A stretch of DNA of 64,000 nucleotides from Adiantum capillus-veneris (taxonomy: Eukaryota; Streptophyta; Polypodiopsida; Polypodiales; Pteridaceae), in NCBI GenBank assembly GCA_014529385.2, contig CM043946.1, forward strand, positions 16,201,077 through 16,265,076, in the 5' to 3' direction. A program made the translations under genes and the position numbers. Of the stretch, positions 10,680 through 23,285 are shown in pieces (the stretch's first letter is position 1; each line of letters starts with the position of its first letter). The notes below the pieces were generated by a model. It did no database searches, was not told the DNA's origin, and saw only the letters and a program-made list of their open reading frames with translations.

Positions 10680-11954
10680 AAATGCTTGATGATGTGCTTT
10701 ACATGAAAGGAGGTGATTTGGTTTTGCGTTGTGTGCCTTGCAAAGAATAAATTTACAAAATTCTGGAAGAAAATCATGAGGGGTCTTGTGGAGGCCATTT
10801 TGCTATGAAGATCATGTTGCATAAGATCTTGCAAGAAGGTTATATATGGATGAGTATCAACAGGACGTTAATCATTGGTGAAAGTCATGTTTTCCTTGTC
10901 AGAGGATGGAAAAGATAATTTTGAAGCCTAAATTGCGAAAAACAATTCTAGCTTTTGACGTGTTTGAAAAATGGGGTCTTGATGCCATTGGACCCTTACC
11001 TATGACTAGCAAAAGAAATGCTTACATCTTGACAACAGTGGATTATTTTCACGATGGGCAAAAGCCAAGGCTGTCAAACAGATTACCAGTAAAGAGATGG
11101 GAAAATTTGTTTATGAGTACATATGTTGCAAATTTGGTGTGCCACTAGAGCTACTTTCTGAGAGAGGACCAGGATTTAGAGGAGAACTATTTGATTTCTT
11201 ATGCAAAAATCTCCATATACAACATAGGTACAGTTCTCCCTATTATTCCCAATGCAATGGTCTTAATGAAAGATTCAATAGAGACTTGGTAAAGATCTTG
11301 ACAAATATGATGCAGTCACATGGGAAGACTTGGGATTTAGAGTTGCCTTGTGCGTTATGGGCCTATAGAACTTCTATCAAAACGAGCACAGGATTTTCCC
11401 CTTACCAATTGGTTTATGGCAAGGAAGCTTATTTCCAATTGAAGTGGAAATTCCTGCTTCAAGTTGTTGTTATTGGAGGATGAGAAGCAAACAAATGCAT
11501 GGGAGAAAAGGTTATTAGATTTACAATGCTTGCAATTGGATAGAGTTTTAGCTTTGAGCTACTATGAAGAAGTGTCAAGGAGCGCTCAGCTAAAATCCAA
11601 TGAGTCCGTGGAAGATAAAAAACTTGAGAAGGGCGATTTAGTGTTGCCATACAATATAAATTGGACAATACCTTTCAAAAGAAGTTTCAAATCAAATGGG
11701 AAGGTCCTTTTACTGTTGTAAACAAGTTTGAAAATGGCACATATCAGTTCGAAAACTTAAATGGTGCACATTATAAGTATTGTGTTAATGGTTATAGATT
11801 GAAGAAGTATCTGGCACGTTCGATGACAATTATGACTGAAGAAATGCTATCAATAGAAGGAGACAATGTGGACACATCTGAAAATGTGGATGAGGTTTCT
11901 GGGGATGAAATGCAGCAATTCTTCACCGTAGGGATCTCTGCTTGTCATGAATGA
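10680..11954 (+). pseudogene. Gypsy-A integrase with C-terminal domain
   Basis: The N-terminal zinc region is partly readable ('KILEENHEGSCGGHFAMKIM', with frameshifts). The catalytic core shows 'KWGLDAIGPLP' (first Asp), 'LLSERGPGFRGELF' where the second Asp, normally in SDRGPGF, is Glu, and 'NGLNERFNR' (Glu). It is followed by 'WAYRTSIKTSTGFSPYQLVYG'. Frameshifts lie near 11095 and 11480. The C-terminal block 'KWEGPFTVVNKFENGTYQFENLNG' up to 'NGYRLKKY' is the usual end of gypsy integrase. The frame ends at 11954 just before the PPT. Cannot be catalytically active as read. Confidence 0.88.
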
Positions 11955-11974
11955 CTAAGCAGGCAAGAGGGGGT

Positions 11975-13216
11975 TGACAAGCTATGTCAGACATTTTTTG
12001 GGTAAGCATGAAGTCACTAAGTCATGCCAAAAATCTTGCTCACTATCCTCGAGTACATAGATGTACATAATGCTTTGAGTTTTCAGAGTGCTCTTGAAAA
12101 AATTATGTATAAAGGCTTGGTTCTGCTTAATCATTTACAAGACTTTTGGGTTGGTTGAACTTTTAAAAGATGTTTTTCAATGAGTACTCTCAGTCATGCT
12201 TGATAGCCGGTGAATCGGACTCATACATCATGAGTTACATACATTGGAAGTGGGCGGTTCCTTACTTAGAAAGTGGATGCGGATGCATGCAAAGAAAGGC
12301 AAGTGGGCTGATTTGATGGATTTAATTAAAAAAGGTGTGGCCAAGGATTTCTAAGAATAGCCAAAGTGATAAGCTCCAAGCTGGGCTTTACAGCATCGTA
12401 TCCAGTGCTCGGAGTCACCCACCATGCCTCCGCCAAGATTGCGCGATGTGGGGGCAAAACAAAAAGTTCATTCGCTTAAGTGGGGAGTGGGAGGATGGTG
12501 CCAAGTGGCAATGGAGTAATCCCACATGGGGGGGGAGAAAGTGGAAATTGAAGGGTATAAGGCGGGGAGTGGGTACCCTATAAGGGTGTGTCAAAGGAGA
12601 TAATGGAGCTTCCTTGCCTTGCTTGTGAGGGCTCGTGGGTGTTGGGGGAGAGAGAGGGTGCCATTTTCAGTCCACACTAGCTGCCCAGGCACATGGCCAC
12701 CTTTTTGGTCCACTGGACATCCCCTTTCCCCACTTGCCTTGGTCAAAAAGTGGCCGACACCTCATTTTTCACCCAAAAAAGGCCTAAAATGGACCAATTA
12801 AAACGTGCCCAAAGGTGTCGGCTAAGAAGAGAGAGAAAATCCCTTGGGATAAGAGCCCAAAAAATCCCCTTTTAATAGCTGCAATTCTTGGACACCCTTT
12901 TTTCTAACAAAGACTATCTTTTTTGGAGCTTTTGAGAGATACCCCAACTTCGAAAGCTTGTAACTCTCTAGTCTAGTGTCGGAATCAAGCATATGGATAC
13001 TCTACGGAGGTCTACATGACACGAGCTTTATCTTTATGGTCTTGGTTTTTATCAATTTTAATCATAGTTTGGGTTAGATTGTTTTCCGCCTGACTCTATA
13101 GGTGTTCAACATAGGTGTTTTTCACAGCTTTGTGGTGTTTCTTTCCGACGGTGTGGTGTGTGCAAGACTATAGGGGTTCTCATTTTCCTTCTTCTTTGCA
13201 TGCTAGCATCGTGTTT
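11975..13216 (+). repeat. 3' LTR of Gypsy-A (about 1242 bp)
   Basis: Starts TGACAAGC directly after the purine tract AGGCAAGAGGGGG (11961-11973), the PPT. The part from 12273 aligns with the 5' LTR at 1-952. The end is where the two sequences stop matching, near 13216. The 5' target duplication lies outside the window and cannot be checked. Confidence 0.85.
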
Positions 13217-14090
13217 CACATAAGTACATTGTAACAATAAACATGATGGAGTGCTGTGCTCATAGCTAACGGATGCTGCTGCTGACACATCAATGTCATG
13301 GCAATATAAAATTGACCTTGTTGATCATGCACAGAGAATTGACCTTGTCGAATTGTATGTTGTATAGAGATTCATAAAAGTATCTTATACTAGCCAATCT
13401 TTCTTGGTAGAAGAAATTTTTTACTTTCCAACTGGTATTGTAATTGTTTTTGCAAGATTTAATAAGATCAGAATTGTAAACTTTAAATGCAACTTTCTTA
13501 TTAGTTGGCTTAAACCATTGCCATGGACAAGCCATGCTTGTATCAGAATTTAATAACAACATTTTTTGCACAAACCTTGCTTGACTAAAACAAGAAATTG
13601 TGCTCTTACGCTGAGTGATTTGTCCAAAATGTGATGATTATGGTGACTTGCACAAGCCTTGCTTGTGCGTTGATGGCTTGAATTGCATAAGTATGCAAAA
13701 TCTTTCATGGTACACGGGTGTGCGTGCCATAACCACTCAACATTTTTGTGAAGGGAATGACAAAAAAAAACAAAATCTATTGCATACCTCATCAAGTATC
13801 CATCTGCATGGTCTGTGTGGTCTTCTTATAGACTTATATTATGTGCCTTCTCGGACTAAGAAGAAGAACTCTCTTACTATTCTTCTTTGGTTATGTATTG
13901 TGTTGGCTTGTAGCCTCTCCATGTAACTAAAATTAAGCTCCAAAACAAGTGTGAAATGTATGTCCACTTGAATGGGATGACTAGTGGATGGAAAAAGAAA
14001 ACGAGTTCTAGTAGTCAATCAACCTTGCGGACGGCTCTTAGCCATCCCAATGTTAAGTATGGAGCCTGATTTACCCCTTGTAATTTTCTG
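13217..14090. other. Unassigned stretch with short minus-strand ORF remains
   Basis: Two short overlapping minus-strand frames (13296-13571 and 13550-13795) carry protein-like composition ('WFKPTNKKVAFKVYNSDLI', 'SWKVKNFFYQERLASIRYFY') without any domain I recognise. They could be a decayed gene or transposon exon. Nothing else is visible here. Confidence 0.3.
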
Positions 14091-14730
14091 TGTTAAAATC
14101 ACACATTTGTAAGGCCCCCATTATGAGAAGAAACCACCGTGTGTAAAGAAAATCACTCACCAAAAACCAGCCAGAATATTCCCTTTCGTTGGAATTTTAT
14201 GGCTAGACGACGGTCAAAAAGTGGTTGGAAAATGACCCGTCGCTTGGCCGGTTGGCCGATGGCCGATAGTCGATGGCTGGTGGCCGATTTCAAAGGAGGA
14301 CTTGTCTTCTCAAGGGTGGCCACAATGGGTGCATTGGAGGGTGCTGTTTGGACTTATCTACACAAGGGCGGATACACATGGCTGCCTCTCATGAGAGAGG
14401 GCAATCCTTTTGGCCTATAAAAGGAGGCCATTTCTACAACATTTCCCAGTGTGAAGTTGATGCAACAAGGTGGGTGTGAGGTGGTGAGAGTGACGCAAGG
14501 TGGGAGCTCTATTAAGAGTACAATCCCTTTGTAACCTACTTCTTTATTAAGGTACTAAAGCTATTAAGTGACTGCTTTCCCATGGATGTAGTAACCCACA
14601 TAGGGTGAACCACGTATATCGTGTGTACTCTCGCTCTCTCTCTACTCTATAATCTCTTGTGTGTGAAATTATCTCTCTCCATTAAGTAATCTACTCAAAT
14701 ATCTACTTAGCTACGTCATATTTCCTAACA
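14091..14730 (+). repeat. Possible solo LTR (copia type)
   Basis: Begins TGTTAAAATC and ends CCTAACA. It contains a TATA-like 'CCTATAAAAGGAGGCC' (14415-14430) and, further on, 'GTAACCCACATAGGGTGAACCACGTATATCGTGTGTACTCTC', a layout resembling plant copia LTRs around the transcription end. No second copy and no target duplication are seen, so the limits are a guess. Confidence 0.35.
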
Positions 14731-15742
<1,012 letters not shown>

Positions 15743-17896
15743 CCTTTCTCGATTCGGGATCCCAAAGTCTGTACCCCATCTCACCAGAATTACCATAGCC
15801 TAGAAAGATGCACTTTCTACTCTTTGGCTCAAGTTTGTTCCTAAATTCCTTTTCAACGTGAGTATATGCCTCACAGCCAAAGACTCTGAGATGCTTGTAT
15901 GAGGGCACCTTGCTTGACCATACCATCTCTGCCACTAAATCCTTCTGCAAAACCTTGCTAGGAGATCTATTTATAAGATGAACAGCTGTTGATACAGCTT
16001 CAGCCCAAAACCCATTTGGCAGCTGTGCAGTAGACAACATACTTCTGACCTTCTCTTGTATGGTCCTATTCATCCTCTCAGCAACACCATTTTGAGGAGG
16101 ATTGTAAGGAGCAGTAAGTTCACGTTTTATACCTTTTGACTCACAAAAGTCCTGAAAGGCCTTTGAAACATACTCTCCACCATTGTCAGTGCGTAAGCAT
16201 TTAAGCTTCTTGCCACTCTGATTCCCCACAAGTGTCACAAACGTTTTGAAAACACTAAACGCTTCATCCTTGTGCTTGAGAAAGTAAACCCATACTTTCC
16301 TCGAGTAATCATCTATAAATGTCATAAAGTAAGAAGCTCCCCCTAGAGATAGGTTAGGCATAGGTCCACACAAATCACTATGAACAAGTGCCAACTGTGT
16401 ATCTCTTCTACTGCTTCTATGCTTATGTGGCTGCTGTGTTTGCTTACCATACAGACAATGTTCACAGAATTCAAAATCATTAAATGAAAAGCCAGGAAAA
16501 TAACCAGAACGAGACAAGATTTCAATTCCCTTCTTGGACATATGTCCTAACCGGCTCTGCCACAAAGAAACGTTCGGCTGCTCGGTTACATTGATTACAT
16601 TTTTAGAGGCATTTGATACATAAATCATGTAAAGTCCTCCAGACTTTACTCCATGTGCTACTGTCATAGAACCCTTGGATATCTTCCACATGTTCTGTCC
16701 AAAAGTGGTGACGTAGCCAGCATCATCAAGTAAACCTGTGCTGATCAAGCTCTTTGTAATTGCGGGAACATGTCTCACATTCTTCAGCGTGAAAGAAGAG
16801 CCATTCTGAAACATCAATTGAACATCTCCAACACCTAAGATCTCACATGTCTGCCCATTGCCTAGCCGAACATGATCTTTAGTGGTCACATAAGAGGTAA
16901 ACCGCTCCTTGTTTGGAGACACATGAAGTGATGCCCCTGAGTCTATAATCCAGTCACTCAGTGCATTTCCATTAGATGTTGTAAGAAGAGCTGCGTCCAT
17001 TGTATTCTTCAAAAAGTAGACGTCTCCTGACGCTAGACTGTCATCCTCTGCAACAGTGTTTTTCACATTTATTTTTTGAATCTTCAATGAGGACTTGTTC
17101 TTCTCACCATGGTCTTCAGCTTTCTCTTTGCCTTTTTCTACTTTCCATTCTCTGCAGTCTCTTTTCATGTGACCCTTCTTGCCACAATGGTAGCATTCTA
17201 TGCCACTCTTGCCTTTAGCACTGCTGGACTTGCTACGAGACTGATTCCTCTTTCCACCTTTGTACTTTTCTTTGGTCCTTCCCCTGACAACTAAGGCTGT
17301 TCCTTTGCCTTTGTCCATTGTCTTTCTATTGGTTTCTTCAGTAAGCAGACTTCCTTCTACACCTGCTATGTTCAAACCATCTGGAGGTGCAGAATTACTC
17401 AAAGCTGTGCGAAAAGTGTCCCAACTTTCCGGCAATGTGATCAACAGGAACATAGCTCTAATAGGTTCATCAAACTTGACACCTTGAGCTAAAAACTGAC
17501 TATAGATTGTGTTGAATTCATTCAGATGATTGGACATAGGTGTCCCTTCTTTCATCTTCAAGTCAACAAGCTTCTTAAGCTAGTGTACCTGTGAAGTTGC
17601 ACTCTGCTTCTCATAAAGATCGCTCAGCTTTAACCATGCTTGATAAACCGATATCTCGTTTGCTACATTGAAGTAAGCGCTTTCTGCCAAAGTCAGCATA
17701 ATGGTAGAAGTGCCAATTCATCCATTTCACTCCATTCATCTTCGTCCATATCTTCTGGTTTTATCCCCTTGAGCTTTATAGGTTTTATCTGCTTCTTTTG
17801 TACCAACACGTGCCAAATCTGCTTCTTCCACAATGGGAAATTGGTTCCATCCAGCTTCTTGATATTGTAAAGAGCACTGTCCTGTGATCCAGCCAT
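15743..17896 (-). pseudogene. Copia-B gag-protease-integrase, broken
   Basis: Starts at ATG 17896 (MAGSQDSALYNIKKLDGTNF), the usual copia Gag opening. A frameshift near 17690 and a TAG near 17582 break gag. The rest is one 600-codon frame: Gag C-terminus with zinc knuckle 'CYHCGKKGHMKRDC' (CX2CX4HX4C), protease 'DWIIDSGASLHVSP', pre-integrase 'WQSRLGHMSKKGIEIL', and integrase with 'LVHSDLCGP', 'CLRTDNGGEY' and 'NGVAERMNR' (complete D-D-E). The last 26 codons (15663-15742) are not copia-like. Apart from the gag breaks and the truncation this copy is well preserved. Confidence 0.9.
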
Positions 17897-18970
17897 AGCT
17901 ACGCTTCACAGTAGTTTACTTTCTTGGGAAAAATTCTGCAGAGTTTCCGCTGTAAACTGACCTCTGAACCAATATCAACTTGTCAAATGAACCAAGAAAG
18001 CTTCAGATTCTGCAAAAATTTTGGCAGAGTCTCCTTTGTAAAATGGCTCTGGTGTACTAAAAAACAGACCAAAAAACAACTCAAAAAACCACTATCTCTC
18101 TAACACTGTAAGCTGTGGGTAAACTTGTCCTGCATCTGTACTGTCTCTCACTGTCCTGTAAGCATAGACTACGACAATGCCTCAACGGCAGTAAAGCAAA
18201 GATGCAATCCGAACTGTCTAACTCACAGTCAATACATCCTAGCTGTCTATCTAAGGGTGCTTGAGGGATCGCTCCAAGACCTGTATCATCGAAAGGATCT
18301 CAACATTCGAGAATCCCCCAGCTCAATAAAACCTCACTCGACCCTCAACAAAGGCTGCAGTAAATTTGACAATACATAGACTTCCCACAAAGTCATACAT
18401 CCACAAATTTCCCACTGTATGCTGTAATCGCTGCGCGGTTGTTTGCTGCGTGACTCACAGCCAGCAAACCCTCAACAGACATACATCATCTCATACAATA
18501 CATCCCATGTGGAAGTACCTGCAATGTCAGGATGAAATCTGGAATATCAAGCAACAAACACAAGGTACCTGATGAACTAGTGGATGTCGCCTACAGTCTG
18601 TGTGTAGATGCGCCCGTGTCGTATGTGGCACGCCTCCAAGAACTGTGAGCCGTCCTTCGATGTGTAGATAGCCACAAATCAACACTCTGGGAGGGCCGAT
18701 ATCCTCAGCACCTGCAGTCGTAGGCCGAAAACCCCAAATCTGTAGAGTCGGATCTGCACCCGCCAAGACCATGTAGTCGAAAATGGCCTGCGCAGAACTT
18801 TGTCGAAGCCGAACGGTGGCCGAGATGATCTCAAAATGAAATTCTGAGAACACCGAGCCCTTTGGACTCACCCACAGGAATTTGGGCCGTGTCTTCGCCT
18901 GTCGAATCTCACTCCAATCTGAGCAGGTGACTCTGGATACCTGCAAATGTTGCCCCGAACCTCGATCTGA
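17897..18970 (-). other. Copia-B untranslated leader
   Basis: About 1.07 kb between PBS and gag start. An open frame of 139 codons (18527-18946, minus) sits here, but its sequence has no domain I recognise and it lies where copia leaders are normally non-coding. Confidence 0.55.
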
Positions 18971-18983
18971 GCTCTGATACCGG
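18971..18983 (-). other. Copia-B primer-binding site
   Basis: On the minus strand CCGGTATCAGAGC, the initiator-Met type PBS (one base off the usual TGGTATCAGAGC), next to the LTR end. Confidence 0.8.
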
Positions 18984-18984
18984 T

Positions 18985-19176
18985 TGAAGGAGTACGAGCA
19001 GAAGTGCGACGCGAGAGAGAGTGCGAGAAGAAGAGCACGACGATATGGTGAACTCTCTCTACTGTAATGTGTAGAGCATAGTGAGTTCTTATTAGGTTTT
19101 TACAAAAGAATATGTGTACATACCTGGCGGCCCGCCCACTTACCTGGGCGACCACATTGGGCTTTATACCCCAACA
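18985..19176 (-). repeat. 5' LTR of Copia-B (192 bp)
   Basis: On the minus strand begins TGTTGGGGTATAAAGCCC and ends TCCTTCA, just before the PBS. The boundaries come from the TG...CA ends and PBS position only, because no second LTR is present in the window. Confidence 0.72.
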
Positions 19177-19189
19177 GACACCTTGCATG

Positions 19190-20202
19190 TTTCCCAGATC
19201 TCATTAGTGCAGAGTGGATTCATGAGAGAATGATCGAGGCAAGAGCGTGTGGAGAAGACATTACCAGCAAAGAATGGAAGTATGCACGAGGCTGCGTACC
19301 AAAGGTAGAGTACTCATATACCTAAACCATATTGTAAAATTTTTTCTTGAAATTATCTTTAATATGTATTTGATAAATGAATATATTTTTCTACTTTGTA
19401 GTGCCTTTCCTTTAAGTCTATGTGGTCAAAGGTCATCACTTTCGTACGCGCCACATTGACAAGCGTAGAACCAACATGGATTGTGCTATCATGGGCAACT
19501 TTGACACAGACGGTGATGAAGCCAGGTACTGTGGAACTATTGAAAGGATACTAAAGGTTAATTTTAGAAGCTTTCATACCTTCATCTTCGAGTGCAAGTG
19601 GTTTCCAAATGTGTCTAGACGACATGAGAATGGCCTCTACATGGTGGACTCTAGTGTGCATCACACAGAGAGGCCGTGCAATTTAGTTTTACCGTGCAAT
19701 TTAGTTTTACTCTAGTATGGCAATTTAGTTTTACCGTGCAATTGTGAGCAGGTGAGTTACATGTACCTTTTGTATTCTTATTTGCTTGTAGCATTAGTTA
19801 TACCAATGTTACTCACTTTGAGCTTCTATTTTACAGGTCATATATATCCCAACAATCCACCAACCAAAACTTTGGTTTTTTATTCCCGTAACACCTCGGG
19901 GGAGAACCAATTTTTCCACTAACGAAGTGGAGACTATCTTCGACCCTCTTCCACCCCCGACTTTGGATGAGGTGGAAACAGAGGAGAGGAAGGTTGATGA
20001 ATCAAGTCTGGCGGCAGCAAGTCTTAGTGAGGATGACTGTCATGATGATGAAGATGATGAGATGGAGGATGATGAACTCGAAGATGATGAAGGCAATGCA
20101 TCCACAAACGACAATTCCGTTTCTCTCTTTATTGATTTAGGATCCATGGGATTAGAATTGGATGATGCCTCATGTAGAGATCTTTTGGAAGATGATTCAT
20201 AA
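19190..20202 (+). pseudogene. CACTA-transposon gene remnant with DUF4216 domain
   Basis: Three coding blocks separated by apparent GT-AG introns. Block 1 (about 19200-19304) reads 'ERMIEARACGEDITSKEWKYARGCVPK'. Block 2 (19416-19754) reads 'VYVVKGHHFRTRHIDKRRTNMD' and 'EARYCGTIERILKVNFRSFHTFIFECKWF'. This is the DUF4216 pattern (FRT...D..R.TQN, YYG.I..I....Y.....LFKC.W) that accompanies TNP2-type CACTA transposases in plants. Block 3 begins after an intron ending TTTTACAG at 19836, with 'VIYIPTIHQPKLWFFIPVTPRG', then an acidic Asp/Glu tail ending at 20202. A short tandem repeat (19674-19745) breaks block 2. The transposase itself is not in the window. DUF4216 function is unknown. Confidence 0.68.
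19674..19745 (+). repeat. Triplicated CCGTGCAATTTAGTTTTAC-type unit
   Basis: The unit GTGCAATTTAGTTTTAC occurs twice in tandem, then again in the form TGGCAATTTAGTTTTAC followed by CCGTGCAATTG. The expansion lies inside the DUF4216 coding block and introduces its stop. Confidence 0.85.
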
Positions 20203-20679
20203 ACATTTTGCAGTTATGAAGTTTTTTGGTCGTGTAATCCATTCATCTCTCTTTCCCCCATCTTCCTCTCTTTAGATTTGGGAATATGCTCAATTATGTT
20301 AAACAATTAACAATGATTATTTTAGTTGTAACCAAGTGTAATCTTATATCCCCCCCCTCCTCCCCTCTCTCTCTCTCTCTCTCTTTTAGATTTGAAAATT
20401 TTATACAATATTCTTTAATTTTTATTGAGAGGAGAGAAACACCAAAATTTGAGGGAGGGGGGGGAGATGTTTATTTTAAGCCAAAATTTAAAAGTTTAGG
20501 TGCTAAATTGGGTTGTCAAATATAACAACAGTAATAAACACGATAATAATAGCGAAAACTATCACGATAAATTTTAAACACAAAAAAACCCCCCTCCATC
20601 CTCGCTCTTGTTTCTCTACTTGAACTTGCACCTTCTCTCTATAAAATGCGATAAAATAGTGCGGTAAACACTTGGAGAT

Positions 20680-20721
<42 letters not shown>

Positions 20722-21021
20722 CACACTTTTTATGTTTGCATTAGTAACATGGCATCTTACAATTGAAAACAAACCAAATTCTAGCATGAAAGGCCTTTAG
20801 AAGTAGCCTTTCTATATTATCTCCACTTTCCTCCAAGGATGAAAAGCCCTCAAAACATATCCCCCCTTAACTCTTACACTTAGTAAATCCCATATCAAAC
20901 CTAAAAGTTCTAATTTTATTAAGAACAAGTGGACTGAAGGGTAGAAAATATAGAAAAAACTTTTAAGCTTAATGGCAAGTAGTGAGGTTGACTAGAGCAC
21001 ATTTCATCATCACTATGTCTG
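20203..21021. other. Non-coding stretch with CT tracts
   Basis: A/T-rich sequence after the CACTA remnant with CT runs near 20361-20384 and 20695-20718. No gene is recognisable. Confidence 0.5.
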
Positions 21022-21278
21022 AATGCATAGTTTATGAAACCTCCTTAATCCAATGGAGAAGGTGTGGATGGTTGCTTTGCAAGGGGATGTTAGGTGGATA
21101 GCTACTAATAACTCTTCTTGAGACAAAGAAAAGGTGTGGCATCATAGCCATAAATGCATAGTTTATGAAACCTCCTTAATCCAATGGAGAAGGTGTGGAT
21201 GGTTGCTTTGCAAGGGGATGTTAGGTGGATAGCTACTAATAACTCTTCTTGAGACAAAGAAAAGGTGTGGCATCATAG
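21022..21278 (+). repeat. Tandem duplication, 131-bp period
   Basis: AATGCATAGTTTATGAAACC through GTGTGGCATCATAG occurs at 21022-21147 and again, apparently without a difference, at 21153-21278. The 5-bp spacer is CCATA. The identity means a recent duplication. Confidence 0.95.
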
Positions 21279-21727
21279 ATGGCTGCTCTACAAGGGCTTG
21301 CTAAAGCGGATAGGTACTTTAAGGCCTAGCTTGAAAAGCCCACCACCTAGATAATACCACTACTTGAACAAATTGATAGCTCTCAAAGATCTTGATTAAA
21401 GACAAAAAAAAATGTCTAATAAAGAATGTAAAATTAAACTGTACACTATGGTTTAAAACTTATTCTTGAAATTCATTATCACATACTTGAAAGACACCTA
21501 CAATTTAAATATATATAACTAGGGTAATATTGATAATCTCTTGAATAGACGCGCTATAAGAAGCTTTAAATAAGTGACTACTTTGGGGGATATCCCCATG
21601 GAAGCAACTATTTTGTGTTTGATCTTAAATCAAAATTGAAATAGGGAAAAATTTGTCTCTAGTTCAGAAACCATTCACCATCTCTTCTTTTCTTATGCAG
21701 TTACGTAGTGAATGAGTCCTATATAAC
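21279..21727. other. Non-coding stretch
   Basis: A/T-rich sequence between the 131-bp duplication and the solo LTR. No gene, RNA or clear repeat is seen. Confidence 0.5.
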
Positions 21728-21952
21728 TATTACCATGTATATGATAGTGATGTGTTTGAACACACTTAGGACTGTCTAAAAACACTTTTTTCCCTCACTA
21801 AGAGGTTTTTTTCCAAGCTTTGTATATTAGCTCATCGTTCTAGGGCTATTTTATTTTGTACATATTCACCCTAAGTAATACATTCTCTATTGTGTGTCTT
21901 GAGCTTCTTCTTTATCTCCAAGTTGTGTTTGCATTGTTAAAACCCTAATGAA
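21728..21952 (+). repeat. Diverged solo LTR related to Copia-A/C
   Basis: Follows the Copia-A LTR over its whole length: TATTACCATGTATATGATAG, GTGTTTGAACACACTTAGGAC, TTTTTTCCCTCACTAAGAGG, TTCTAGGGCTATTT, ACCCTAAGTAATACATTCTC, and TGTGTCTTGAGCTTC through AACCCTAATG. No PBS or PPT adjoins it. It is clearly more diverged than the A and C copies are from each other, so it marks an older member of the family. Confidence 0.85.
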
Positions 21953-22377
21953 AGATCACAACAAACACATGACGGCGACTCCTCTTTTGCTTTTGGAGAG
22001 AGAGAGAGAGTAGAGAGACAAACTCTCTACATGCTACCGAAAGAGAGAGACTTTGGAGATTCAAAAGAGGCAGAGAAAGGGAGAGCGCCCTTGCAAAGGA
22101 GAGGGAGAGTGAGTTGTTCCAAGGACAAGTAGGAGAAGGGAGTACAAAGCAAGAGGGAGAAGGGAGTAGGAAGAGAGAGGGAGAGTGCTCTCTACAGGAC
22201 AATTGAAAGGGGGAGGGAAAGAGAAACCTTCTAGCTTTATGTCAACAGAAAGAGAAAGAGAAAGGGGGAGGGAAAGAGAAACCTTTATGTCAACAGAAAG
22301 AAAGAAAGAACATCTTTTTTTCAAAAGAAGCCCCTTTGAATTCATTTAGCTCACCACGGGGTGTTTTCCATAGACAT

Positions 22378-22464
<87 letters not shown>

Positions 22465-23285
22465 GTATCGTCCACGGAGGTCAAATATGACCCATGGGAC
22501 CAAACAAAATTTTACAATCGCATGCTTATACATGAAGACATGAGATACATATCAGTTAAGGACTGAGGGTCCATCAAGAGAAAAAAGAAAGAGGGAGCAA
22601 AATCTAAGGGGGAGCAGTTGAGGGGAGAGCCCCCGGGGGATCCACCATGGAAAACTTATCGCACCACGTAAGTGCAAGGGAGGGGGTTTTTAACAAGTTA
22701 CATAAGCGTATAAGTTAGGGGCAGGCCCCCAATAATTTATCCCCCAAGCTTAAAAATAAGGGAGAGGGGTATCATATTTAGGGAGGGGGACTGACCCAGA
22801 TTGATTACTTATAACGATTGGTCACCAATGTGCCCTAGAACTCATATAAATTTAGGGGAAGTTTTTTTTTCCAGGTTACACATCAAATTTTGCATCAAGC
22901 CGGTCATAGATAAGGGCTCATTTGGAGCATGCCAAGGGTTAATTTACACCAGCTTTGGATAGATGCAAGATGATTGAGCACATAGATTGAAAGTCAAACT
23001 AAGATACATTGAGAGTACATCTAGTTATCAACAGAAGTGGTTCCTTATTATGTTGCAAATCACTATGCTATACACTCTTTAACTAGTTTTACTCAATTAG
23101 ATAATGTGAGACCTAAATTTTATATGTAAGATAGGGGTATGATAGTTTTCTTCATTGATTATCGTATAAGCGTAGAAAGGGGGGTCATATTCCCTAATAC
23201 CAATCGTATATAGGGGTTTTATCAAAATTGTCCGCTCGCAGGTGGCGTCCCGTTTTGTATATAGAGTGGTGCCAATCTGGTGATA
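21953..23285. other. Purine-rich stretch with (GA)n tract
   Basis: AG-rich sequence (21990-22320) followed by a (GA)n run at about 22380-22459. Beyond it lies G-rich, A/T-rich sequence with several 'GGGGGTTTT' and 'AGGGGAG' motifs. No gene is supported. Open frames across the tract are dinucleotide artefacts. Confidence 0.6.

Larger units (their letters stand above)
1..13216 (+). mobile_element. Gypsy-A: decayed Ty3/gypsy LTR retrotransposon, Tat-like, 5' LTR incomplete
   Basis: The two ends match each other: bases 1-952 align with 12273-13216, so the window opens about 300 bp inside the 5' LTR. Between the LTRs, in order, lie gag, zinc knuckle, protease remnant, reverse transcriptase, RNase H, a second RNase H and integrase, which is Ty3/gypsy order. 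The second RNase H placed between RT-RNase H and integrase is known from the plant Tat lineage, hence the assignment. Every coding block has stops or frameshifts, and the LTRs have many substitutions and indels, so this is an old, dead copy. It is interrupted by Copia-A (2047-7317) and a MITE-like insert (9542-9760). Lineage assignment is inference; membership of Ty3/gypsy is firm. Confidence 0.9.
15743..19176 (-). mobile_element. Copia-B: 5' two thirds of a Ty1/copia element, truncated in pol
   Basis: Read on the minus strand: LTR (19176-18985), PBS (18983-18971), a long leader, gag, protease and integrase. The copia reading stops after 'YRLWDPESRK' at about 15743, with unrelated sequence beyond. 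RT, RNase H and the 3' LTR are absent. It is a different family from Copia-A: the Gag start is MAGSQDSALYNIKKLDG and the LTR is unrelated. Whether the end was lost by deletion or by a later insertion cannot be told from this copy. Confidence 0.88.

Noticed and set aside
18527-18946. 139-codon frame in the Copia-B leader as an accessory gene
   Set aside because: No family resemblance, and copia leaders are usually untranslated; no second copy to test conservation.
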